Below, one piece after another: positions 46,119 to 56,431 of a stretch of 64,000 nucleotides of DNA (position 1 is its first letter; each line of letters starts with the position of its first letter). Source of the DNA: DATFVA01 sp963745945. GTDB lineage: Bacteria > Bacteroidota > Ignavibacteria > Ignavibacteriales > Ignavibacteriaceae. A program made the translations under genes and the position numbers. The notes beneath the pieces were generated by a model, which was given only the letters and a program-made list of their open reading frames with translations, was not told where the DNA came from and did no database searches. The stretch spans positions 248,001 to 312,000 of the forward strand of contig CAVUZG010000007.1 of the NCBI GenBank assembly GCA_963745945.1. The letters run 5' to 3'.

Positions 46119-49100
46119 TTAAGCTTTATTTTTTGAGGAATATTCTGACGGGACACAATTGAATTGTTTTGTAAATGCTCTTGTAAATTGTGCGGGACTG
46201 GAAAAACCAATTTCATACGCAACTTGTGTTACTGAAAGTTTTCCTTCAAGAATTAATTGAGCTGCTCGTTTTAATTTTAATATTCTTATGAATTCACCCG
46301 GGGCTTGCCCGGTTATTGCCAATATTTTACGATGAAGTTGAGTCCGGCTTACAAATAATTCTTTTGCTAACTGTTCGGTGCCGAAATTAGTTTTATCAAG
46401 ATTATTTTCTACTAACCCAAGAAACTTATTAATAAAATCATGGTCTGCTTTATTTAATTTTTCCTTTTCAGTTATTGCATCCGTTTCTTTATTGTATTTA
46501 TCTCTTAATCTTTTTCTCTGTTCAAGCAGATTATTAATACGGGTAAAAAGTTCTCTGGAATCAAAAGGCTTGGTAAGATAATCATCTGCTCCAATTTCCA
46601 ACCCTTCAATTTTACTTTCAAGCGATGCTTTGGCAGTCAGAAGTATAACAGGAATGTCGCTTGTCTGCCATTCAGATTTAATCCTGCTGCAAAACTCTAA
46701 ACCATCCATTGAAGGCATCATAACGTCACTGATAATTATATCAGGCATATTTTCTTTGGCTACCTTAATTCCTTCATTTCCATTTTCTGCTTCTGAAATT
46801 TCAAAATCATTTTCAAGCAGGTTTGATAAATATTTTCTTACATCTTCTGAATCATCAACAACCAAAATTGTAGCTTTGTTATCAGACTCAATAACTGCTT
46901 CGGTTGTTTTATTTTTCTCGGTTTGGACTAAGAATATTCTCGTCTGTTGCTTTTTTAATGTCCGCATCAATATTATTTTTAACTGGCTGAACTTTTTCAG
47001 CTTCAGTTAAATAATCATCCGACATAGGAATTTGAATTACGAATTCAGTCCCTTCCCCCGGTTCACTAACTACTGAAATTTTCCATTTATGCAAATCTAC
47101 AAACTCTTTTACTAAAGCTAATCCTATTCCTGAGCCTCCATGAGAACGTTTAGTGGAATCATCCACCTGGAAAAACCGATCAAAGATTTTATCAATCTTA
47201 TCTTTTGGAATACCGGCACCACTATCTGAAATATTTATTTCCGCGAAAGGTTTTCCGTCAATTGATTTTTCATTAAAATCAATACTCACACTGCCGCCAT
47301 CAGGTGTGAATTTAACAGCATTTGAAAGCAGGTTGTTTATAATTTTTTCTAATTTGTCTCTATCAACCCAGCAGATCATATTTTCTGATTCGCTTTGAAA
47401 CTTCAAAGAAATATTTTTTTGTTTTGTAAATGATTCAAACGAAGAAATCAATCCTTTTAATATTGTGATCACATTTTCCTGCTTCGCCATTAGAGGGATA
47501 GCCGCTTTTTCTAACTGTGATACTTCAAGCAACTGATCTATTAGTTCCTTGAGTCTGTCACTGTTTCTCTCAATCAGGTTAATATTTTCTGAAAAATTCT
47601 TGTCTCTTTCTCCGGCTTTTAATTGCTGGATCGGCCCTTTGATTAGCATAAGAGGGGTTCTGAACTCATGTGAAAGATTAGCAAAAAATCTTGATTTAAG
47701 TTCTTCCAGCTCAGATTTTTTTCTCACTTCAAATTCTCTTAGTTTCAATTCGTTGCGAAGTTTTGCACGATTCAATTCAAAACTTCTGATACCTACAAGA
47801 CCGAGGAAAATTAAAATAATATATAAACTGTATGCCCATAAAGTTTTCCACCATGGTGGTCTCATTTCAATTTTAATTGATGTGATATTGTTGTTCCACA
47901 CTCCATCAGCATTAGTAGATTTTACTTTAAATTCATATTTGCCGGGATCAAGATTGGTATATGTGACAAATCTTCTTTTACCACTATTTATCCATTCATC
48001 ATCAAATCCTTCCATCTTATAAGCGTATTGAATTGATTCAGATGAATTATAATCCAGTGCAGCAAATTCAAAGGAAAAAACATCCTGATCGTATGAAAGA
48101 ACAATTTTATTTGTAGTATGAATGTTTTCGGTGAGAGGGGAATTTTCACCAATATTTACCGATTTATTAAATATCTGGAAATCTGTAATAACCAGATTAG
48201 GTTTATAAGATGACAACTGAATTTTTTGCGGATCGAATATGTTAAGCCCTTTGGTACTTCCAATTAATATAAAATTATTATTAAGCTTCAAAGCGGATTC
48301 CGGATTCATCATCGTACCATTTATCCCATCTGCAGAAGAAAAATTAGTGAATGTTTCTTCATTAACATCAAAGAACGAGATGCCGGAACCTGTACCAAGC
48401 CAAAGATTTCCTTTTTCATCTTCAACAATACTATTAACTGAATTGTCCGGCAGTCCATCATTTACTGTATAAAATCGATTTTTAATTTCGATATCATATA
48501 CATCCGAACTATTTTTAATTTCAAATCTATTTAATCCATCGCTTGTGCCTATCCACAGGATAGTTTTAGTACCTGTTAAGGAGTCTAAATTTTGTGCTTC
48601 ACAGATTGAATAGATGTTGTTACTGCTCAAACTATTTGCATCATCTTTTTTATACAGCCAATGATGAAATATTCCTCCATTTCTATCCTCAAATAAATTC
48701 AATCCGCCGCCGACGGTCCCCAGCCAGATCCTCCCCAAAATGTCTTCCTTTATTACCCAGACATCATTATGACTTATACTTTGGGGATTTCCCGGTTCGT
48801 TAAGCCACACTTTTGATTTTCCCGTTATTGGATTAATTCTCGCAGCACCGACACCCCAGTATCCGACCCAAATATTTTTTTTACTGTCCGTTAAAATAGT
48901 TCTGTTATAATAAACTGATTGAGTCCGTATGTGAGGATTATCCAGATCCCAACCGGTCAATTTATCATCATCATATTTGAATTGCTTTAACCCTTTGCCA
49001 TAAGTTCCAATCCACACCTCATTTTCATTTACGGATTCGAGCGACCAGATATGATATCCTTCGAAACGCTGGAGTTTTTTAAGCTCCGGATTAGTTTTTA

Positions 49101-50316
49101 AGTTATCTAACAAATACAATCCATTAACAGTACCGATCCAGATTCTGTTATCATTGGATTTTGAGAATGCAGTTATGCTTTTCTTTTTCAATGTAGAAGC
49201 AACATTAAAATCCGCATTCCCGGATACAACTGAGTTAAATAAAGTTGATTTAGGCGTGCTATAGTTTATACCATTTTCAGTAATCAGCCAAAGAACTCCG
49301 GTTCGGTCTTTGATAATTTTATTTATTTGATTGCTGCTCAGGCTTTGTGAATTATTTTCATCCTGGACATACCTGTACGCATTATTCGTAGTAAGATTTA
49401 TTCTTATTAATCCGGAATAAGAAGCTGTCCAGAGAATTTCTTCACCATCCATTATTTCTTCTACTACAGAATTAACACTTGTACCATATTGCAAATCATC
49501 AGGGTTATAAACTTTTACTCTTTCAAAGCTTGAAGTTTTAGAATTATATTTTGTAAGATTATTAAATGTACACACCCAAATAATGTTGTTATAAATTTCC
49601 GATTTTGATAATGACCAGATTAAGTTATTACTTAAACTATTTGGATTTTCTTTGTTAAAATAAAAGTGTTCAAATCCACTATCAGGTAAATCAGGATTGA
49701 ATTTATTCAGCCCAATGTATGTACCAATAATTAAATTGCCTTCATCATCTTCTATAATATCCTGGATATAATTATGACTTAAGCTTTTTTCATCTTCCGG
49801 GTTTGCAATCCAATGTTCAATTTTGTTTGTTCCCGTGTTTAGCTTATACAATCCTTCTTTGTATGTCCCGATCCACATATTTCTTTTACTGTCTTCATAA
49901 ATTGCATTTATACTGTTTTCCTCGGTCAGCTTTGATTCGATTTTCCAGTGAGAAAATATTTCATGTACCGGGTCATATTTATCTAACATTCCTGCTTTTG
50001 TGCCAATCCAGATGTTGCCATTTTCATCTTCAGTTAAAGCCCAAATGCTGTTATCCGAAAGACTGTTTGAATCATTTGGATTGTGACGGAAAATTTTAAA
50101 TCCGTACCCATCATAACGGTTTAATCCATCTTCCGTACCGAACCACATAAATCCAGCCTGATCCTGAATAACTGTATTTACAATATTATTTGAAAGTCCA
50201 TCCCCAACAGTGAGATGATTAAATCTTATTTGCTGCGGTAAAATTACATTTATTGCAGTCAGCAATAAGAGCAGGCCGAGTTTCAAAGAATATTTTTTAC
50301 CGATCAATAATTTCAT
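46119..50316 (-). CDS. Hybrid two-component system (propeller sensor, kinase, receiver, AraC), interrupted by a frameshift
   Basis: A one-protein signalling system of about 1398 residues. The signal peptide is followed by two periplasmic seven-bladed propellers (repeats of GLSNNIVNTVIQDQAGFMWFG type), a Y_Y_Y domain (YAYKMEGFDDEW), a membrane helix (WAYSLYIILIFLGLVGI), HisKA (ANLSHEFRTPLMLI), HATPase (NNLLSNAVKF, GGSGIGLALVKEF), a receiver (ILVVDDSED, ISDVMMPSMDG, LTKPFD) and an AraC helix-turn-helix. The first frame stops at 46909 after NREK; the second, ending at 46119, resumes at about NKTTEAVIES. Length is 3n+1: one extra A in the AAAAA run near 46912. Such systems usually respond to a polysaccharide; here none of SusC/D is near. 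Confidence 0.9.
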
Positions 50317-50469
50317 AAGTAGAATTGTTGTGACCGAATCCTATTTAAAATAAAAACCCGTAATCACAGCAGATTTACGAGCTAAAGATAACGGGGTATA
50401 TCGGGAAGATAGTTTTTTATTCTGCGTCAGTCAATAACAAGTTTAGGAAAGATAGTAAAAAGATATTCA

Positions 50470-50507
50470 CAAAGGACTAAAGGGAAACAACAAAAGCTGT
50501 TTCCCTT
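50470..50507 (-). terminator. Possible terminator of the BNR gene at 50517
   Basis: AAGGGAAACA (50480-50489) pairs with TGTTTCCCTT (50498-50507) across an 8-base loop. The T tract on the minus side is weak (TTTAGTCCTTTG). Confidence 0.55.
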
Positions 50508-50516
50508 GCAGGATAA

Positions 50517-51887
50517 TTATTTTAGAAGTACTAATTTCTTTACGGCGGTAAAATCACCCGCTTTTATCCGGTAAAAGTAAACTCCGCTTGAATAATTTTC
50601 TGCATTCCACTCAAATGAATAATTACCCGGGTTCATTTCCTTTGAAACAAGAGTAGAAATTTTTTCTCCAATTGAATTAAAGACTTCAAGCTTCACAAAA
50701 GATTCTTCGGGTAATGAAAAAGAGATTGTTGTTGACGGATTGAAAGGGTTGGGGTAGTTTTGTTGTAAAATATACTTTGTTGGCACCTGATTATCTTCTC
50801 TTTCTACTGAAACAACAAGTTCTCTTTTATAAACTTTTGCTCCCCCGTTTTGGTTTTTAAAAAATCCTGCATACAGTATATCTTGTGCCCTGCTTCTTTT
50901 TAAATCCAGATCAGATACTGGAGCTGTAGATGGAAATCCTTCGTTGATCCATTCGGCTGAATTGTCATGTGCATAAATTGTCCCTCCGCCAGACCCTTGC
51001 GACAAACCATAGACACCAAGAAGCCAGGAAGCAAATGGCCCCCCAATAATGCCTGCAGTTAATATTGCAGAAATTTCTTCAAAGAATAAAATTGGACCTA
51101 AAAAAAATTGATAAAATGCTTTATCAACTGAATTCCCTGTGTAGAGTTTTCCATTATTAGTACCTGCGCCCACTTCCTGTCCGGCACCAAAGGATGCATT
51201 AGCTGTTAAGTTTTCACCTAAGCCAATAGTTATAACAGTATCCTCTGTTGCTATACCACTTACCTGTAGCCAACTATCTCCATTATTTTCCGAATAATAT
51301 AGTCCGTTGCTTGTTGCCGCAAACAATACGCTATCGTTTGTTATAGCCATGTCGTATATCCAGGAATTGGGGGGGATTCCAACATTATTAAGAGTTGTCC
51401 AGGAATTTCCGTAATCTGTTGATCTTTGTATCCAGTTTCTTGTTCCAATGAAGAAGGAATATGGATTTCCTGTCGCCGTTACAAGTATTGAAAATATGTT
51501 GTTGCCGGTTGCCACTGCGTTTAATGCCTGCCAGGTATCGCCATTATCGGTTGAACGATAAAAGCCTTCTGCGGTTGGGTATGGCCACACACTTGCATAA
51601 AGATACCCGTCTGCCCCTTCAATTATCTTGCGGGCGATATATGCGTCTCTAACATTTTCCCAGGTATCGCCATCATCTGTCGAACGTCTTATTCCACCGG
51701 GGTCACCGTTTGGATAATTATACCAGCCCGTGGTTGCAAAAAGTGAGTTTGTTGATTCGACATAAAGCAAATCAGTAATTCCACTTCCTTGTGGAGTTCC
51801 GCCTGTCTGCACCCACATTCCTTGTTGTGAATATACTTCACTTAAAAATAAAATTGAAAATATTGTTATTGTTACAAGCTTTTTCAT
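50517..51887 (-). CDS. Secreted BNR/sialidase-like propeller protein with T9SS tail
   Basis: A 456-residue exported protein. After the signal (TIFSILFLSEVYSQ), repeats with Asp-box features (RRSTDDGDTWENV, YRSTDNGDTWQAL, QRSTDYGNSWTTL, YYSENNGDSWLQV) form a BNR-type beta-propeller, as in sialidases and VPS10 proteins. The catalytic Arg triad of sialidases is not apparent, so it is probably a binding protein. A T9SS domain closes it (LQQNYPNPFNP ... KKLVLLK). A broken paralogue lies directly upstream. Confidence 0.92.
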   Translation of the reverse strand: MKKLVTITIFSILFLSEVYSQQGMWVQTGGTPQGSGITDLLYVESTNSLFATTGWYNYPNGDPGGIRRSTDDGDTWENVRDAYIARKIIEGADGYLYASVWPYPTAEGFYRSTDNGDTWQALNAVATGNNIFSILVTATGNPYSFFIGTRNWIQRSTDYGNSWTTLNNVGIPPNSWIYDMAITNDSVLFAATSNGLYYSENNGDSWLQVSGIATEDTVITIGLGENLTANASFGAGQEVGAGTNNGKLYTGNSVDKAFYQFFLGPILFFEEISAILTAGIIGGPFASWLLGVYGLSQGSGGGTIYAHDNSAEWINEGFPSTAPVSDLDLKRSRAQDILYAGFFKNQNGGAKVYKRELVVSVEREDNQVPTKYILQQNYPNPFNPSTTISFSLPEESFVKLEVFNSIGEKISTLVSKEMNPGNYSFEWNAENYSSGVYFYRIKAGDFTAVKKLVLLK

Positions 51888-51927
51888 TGTTAAGCCTTTT
51901 CTCTTAATAATTATTTTTCAAGTTGAG

Positions 51928-53364
51928 TTATTTTAACAAAATCATTTTGCGTGTTTGAACAAAGTTGTCCGCAGTCATTTTATAGAAATAGATCCCGCTT
52001 GGTAAACTTTTAGCATTCCACTCATATTTATAATTACCGGCAGTTAATTCTTTCGAAACGAGTGTTGACACTTTTTTTCCAAGCGAATTATAAATCTCAA
52101 GTTTCACCAAAGATTCTTCAGGAATGGAAAATGAAATTGTTGTGGATGGATTAAATGGGTTCGGATAATTTGGTTCTAAAATATAATTGGTCAGGAATTT
52201 GATGTAAATTCATTATCAACATCTGAAATTCACAAATTCTCTTTTATACACTTTTGCACCACCATTTGGATTTTCATATAGATCCGACAAAAAGAGTTTG
52301 ATTATTCGTCAGCCCAATTTTACAATTGAACCGGGGCATAAGAATGGAATAATCAGCGTTGATAAACGTTTTGGGATCACCAATTCATAAACAATCCTCC
52401 TCTTCCTGACTGGGTTGCGAATAAACCCCAATTATTCGGGGATGAACTCCCGCTGCCCCCGGATATGCCGTTTAGATATCGAGTCAGATATCGATGTTAC
52501 AATCTATAAGTGAATGTAAATCATCACTTGTTTTAATAATACCAGTATTCTGTCCCATAAAAAATGTACCAAACCTACTGCCCAGTTTGATGAACGTGTC
52601 GTCATTGTTACATATAATTTGCCATCTGTTGTACCCGCACTAAGGCAAACCGTGATACTATTCTTTGCTGCTATTTCGGCTTCCTAATCACAATGTTGTG
52701 CAATGGTACTCCCTGCTTGATATTCCTGTTACCTGCTGCCAACTATCGCCATTATTAGTTGAATAAAATACCTCCGTTGCTTGTAGCCGCAATTAAACCG
52801 TTATCAATCGTTTCCATCATGTCGTATATCCAAGAATTTGAAGGAATGCCATTGTTTGCTGTATTAAATGTAACTCCATTATCCAGAGACCTCAAGACAC
52901 CGTTACGTGTTCCGGCAAAAATTGTTTGGTTTGAATTGTTTCGTTTAAAGCAATTGAAAAAATATTGTCTCCAGACGGAACTGTTACCAGCGGATTTCCC
53001 CAGGTATTTCCATCATCTGTTGATCTATATAAACCTTCGCTTTGTGGATACGGCCAGATACTGGCATATAAATTATCATCAAGTCCTTCAATAATAGTTC
53101 TCGCAGTATAAACATCCCATAAGTTTTCCCACGATGTTGCCTTCGTCTGTTGATCCTTCTAACCCCCCCATATCTCCATTGGGCCAGTTACATGTTGAAG
53201 CCTGTTGTAACAAAAATGTGTTGATTGCTTGTCTGATAACCATATCGGTAACCCCGCCACCTTCGGGTGTACTTGCCGTTTGTACCCAGGTGTCTTCCTG
53301 AGAATAGTTTGCGCTTACAAAACAAAATTGATAATATCGTTAAAGTTGTAAATAGTTTTTTCAT
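51928..53364 (-). pseudogene. Shattered tandem paralogue of the BNR/T9SS protein
   Basis: From ATG 53364 (MKKLFTTLTILSILF, a signal peptide) fragments of the neighbour's protein appear in shifting frames: TWVQTASTPEGGG, WPNGDMGG, IIEGLDDNLYASIWPYPQSE, GLYRSTDDGNTW, GTRNGVLRSLDNGV, NSWIYDMMETIDNG, and a final intact T9SS domain (YPNPFNPSTTISFSIPEE ... TRKMILLK) ending at 51928. Several separate indels are needed, many of them single extra bases. The gap to the intact copy is 40 bases. Either a decayed tandem duplicate or poor consensus in a repeated region. Confidence 0.85.
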
Positions 53365-53416
53365 TGTCTTATCCTTATGATTTACTTTAAAAAAATTATT
53401 CAGAATTGAAAAACCT

Positions 53417-54212
53417 TTATCGTAAGAGAATCATCTTTCCTGATTTGTACTGAATATTCTTCCGATTTCAGTTCATAGAAGTAAATTCCAGAAGAGAGAT
53501 AATTAGCATCAAATGTAAACTCATAAGTGCCGGCGGATAAATTTTCGTTTACAATTTCTGCAGCTTCTTTTCCAAGCATATCATAAATTTTCAGCGAAAT
53601 ATGTCCTGATTCGGCTAAGTTAAATTTTATTTTTGTTGAAGGATTAAATGGATTCGGATAATTCTGATAAAGCCGGAATTCAGCAGGGTTATTATTTAAT
53701 ACTCTTACATTTGTTGTCTGATCCTTTTCCAGACTTATAATCCCGTTTGCCGTTCCACCACCCCCGGTAAAATAAACCAGATAGTACAACACAATATTAT
53801 TAATTGTATATGTTCCATTCATGGTTGTACTATCAATCGCAGGATTTGGGACATTTGGCAATCTTCCATTAATAAAACCTGCTGCATCACCGGTAAAATA
53901 CATATCCCCATATGTAGGTGAATTGCCTGTAATACTAAACCCGTTTTCATCATAATTACCCGTCATAGTTACAGGATCGGGATCAGAACCTCCAAATACA
54001 TTTCCATCCAGATCAAGTGTCATCGATAAAGTATTATTGACTTCATCTACATTGATATCTAAAAATGCGGAATCTGTTGATGAAAAGGTAATATTATACC
54101 ACGTTCCTCTCCAGAATCCTTCCAATGGTGTTGGGTCGAAAGTTTGTGAATAAGTTGAACTGAATGAGAAGACTATTAATAGTAATATGCCCGCAGTAGA
54201 TGTTTTTAACAT
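53417..54212 (-). CDS. T9SS-exported hypothetical protein with frameshifted tail
   Basis: About 264 residues after repair. The signal is followed by a lipocalin-like or beta-sandwich body of unknown role (LEGFWRGTWYNITFSSTDSA, then LSMTLDLDGNVFGG), then a T9SS domain (LYQNYPNPFNPSTKIKFNLAE). As written, the frame passes the correct end and runs to 53400 with the tail DDSLTIKVFQF. In the other frame the tail is QIRKMILLR with a stop at 53417, the expected T9SS end. One extra G near 53436 explains it. Confidence 0.82.
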
Positions 54213-54324
54213 CGCTGACTCCTTTGTAATTTTGGTTTTGTTTTGCTCTGTTCTGAATAGTTAGAATTTCCGGGAAAAACTTTCACTCAATAGAAAATTT
54301 TTAGGAGAATGGGAGCTTACGATT

Positions 54325-54357
54325 TGAAAAAGAAAAGTCCTGCAATTTACAGGACTT
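54325..54357 (-). terminator. Terminator of the DUF4397 gene
   Basis: AAGTCCTG (54335-54342) / CAGGACTT (54350-54357), 7-base loop. On the minus strand TTTTCTTTTTC follows. It lies about 29 bases past the stop. Confidence 0.82.
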
Positions 54358-54385
54358 ATCTTTTGTGGAGAGCTATATGTTATTG

Positions 54386-56121
54386 TTACTTTGCAAGCGT
54401 CATTTTCTTTACTTCACTAAAATTACCTGCCTGAAGTTTATAGAAATAAACTCCGGATGAGAAATTCCGTGCATCAAATGAATATGAATAATTTCCTTTA
54501 TTCAGAACTTCATTCACTACAGATGCTACTTCCTGACCAATTACGTTATACACTTTTAATTTTACAAATTGCTGCTCCGGAATTGTAAAATTTATTTTTG
54601 TCGTCGGGTTAAATGGATTCGGGTAATTTTGCAATAAACCATATTGTAATGGTGATGAAATATTTTCTTCACCAACTGATGTAACCTGGCCGAAATTTAC
54701 TACAGTGCCATCACTCAAAGCAGCAAATATTCCGAATGGATCTCCGTTCTGATTCACGGATGGATCAAGGAATCCTGATGCAAATACAACCGCACTTCCG
54801 CCGCCTAAACCGGATAAATCAGCATTGAATGAAGCTACTACCGTGTTGTTATCATTTGCGGGTGTTACATCAAGTATGTAGTCAGCAGCCGGTACTGTTA
54901 TGTAATCCGTTATATCACCATACGCGGCATTATCTACAAGAGTTGCAACATTCCTTGCAATTATATCCACTGCGGGGGCATCAGTTGCACCGTGAAGTGC
55001 AAAGAAATCAACTCCGCTGCCTGTTCCTGTTTCTCTTGCCATTGATTTTACAAATAAAGTAAATGCCGTGCTTCTTCCGTCAGGATTTGCTGCATATGAA
55101 TTCGGATCCAGCACACCATTTGCAATTGCAACATATGTTCCACCATGTATCAAGTGTAACTGTGAAATTTTTTAATGTGTCATGCTGCTGAACTGCTGTT
55201 TCCGGGAGCTACTCCTATATTCAATGCAACTCCGGCCGGTGCGTCTATAAATGGTGTTGCTTCCCTGAAACCGAAATTATCCAGCAAAAGACTTCCGTTT
55301 AAGTATATATCCACCGGATTTGCTGCTACATCTGCTGCATTGTGAATTACCTGAACTCTGGCTGTTGTAATCGGACTAAACTCTACTACTGTACCATCAC
55401 CGAGTGCTGCAAACAATCCGAATGGTTCTCCGTTCTGATTCTCTGATGGATTCAGAAATCCCGATGCAAAGACAACAGCACTTCCACCGCCTAAGCCTGA
55501 AAGATCAGCATCAAATGAAGCTACAATAGTGTTGTTATCATCACCGGGTGTTACATCTAAAATGTAATTTGCTGCCGGAACAGTTATATAATCTGTTATA
55601 TCTCCATAGGAAGCATTGTCTACCAAAGTTGCGACTCCGCGTGCAATCACATCTACTGAAGGTGCATCAGTTGCTCCATGAATTGCAAAGAAATCAACTC
55701 CGCTGCCCGTTCCAACTTCTCTTGCCATTGATTTTATAAATAAAGTAAATGCTGTGCTTCTTCCATCCGGGTTTGCTGAGTAAGAATTCGGATCCAGCAC
55801 TCCGCTAGCTATTGCCACATATTTTTCACCACTTGTCAGAGTTACCGAAAAATTCTTTAAGGTGTCATTCACTGAAACACTGTTCCCGGGTGCAACTCCA
55901 ACATTTAATGAGACCCCGGCAGGTGCATCTATAAATGGTGTTGCCATTCTGAACCCGAAATCATTAAGTAACAATGTTCCGTTCAGGTAAATGTCCACCG
56001 GGTCTGCTGCAACATCCGATGAATTGTGGATTACTTGTAACCTTGCAGTTTGCGCTGAAGTATTTGCGTTCAAAAACAGGGAAATTGTAATCATAAAAAG
56101 AGAAATTAATTTAAGTTTCAT
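54386..56121 (-). CDS. DUF4397 tandem-repeat protein with T9SS tail, two frameshifts
   Basis: About 577 residues when rejoined. Two DUF4397 modules of about 230 residues are near-identical: ARLQVIHNSSDVAADPVDIY starts the first, TTARVQVIHNAADVAANPV the second; each contains FIDAPAGV, GRSTAFTLF, GSGVDFFA and SGLGGGSAVVFASGFL. The first frame breaks at 55180 after GNSSSAA; the second module resumes in the next frame (DTLKNFTVTLD) and breaks again near 55150, ending with an intact T9SS domain (LLQNYPNPFNP ... KKMTLAK). Length is 3n+2, i.e. two single-base insertions. An exported surface protein of unknown role. Confidence 0.88.
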
Positions 56122-56431
56122 ACCAACTCCTTATGTATTTAGTTAATCTGAGTATAGTTCACCTCAGGGAATAAAAATTCCCAACCGTATTAGAGAATTA
56201 TTTTTTAATTTATCGGGTGACTTAACCTGACCAACATATAAATTTCTAATAGAGTTCCCGGTAAATAATTTTATTGTGGATTTTCAATTAATTTTCTCAA
56301 ATATGCTTATTTCGGGCGAATTTTAGTGGTGTTTTTTTATTGAAAGTAACAGAAAGAAAATTTAGATTAAGTCAGGCGGATGTTGAGATCAGACGAATTG
56401 GATATAATTTCAGGAAACAAGACATTAGAGT
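56122..56431. other. Divergent promoter region between the DUF4397 and CHAT genes
   Basis: No gene. GGGAAT (56167-56172) / ATTCCC (56177-56182) makes a small hairpin in the DUF4397 leader. TATAAT at 56403-56408 lies about 20 bases before the CHAT start and could be a -10 element. Nothing else of note. Confidence 0.45.
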
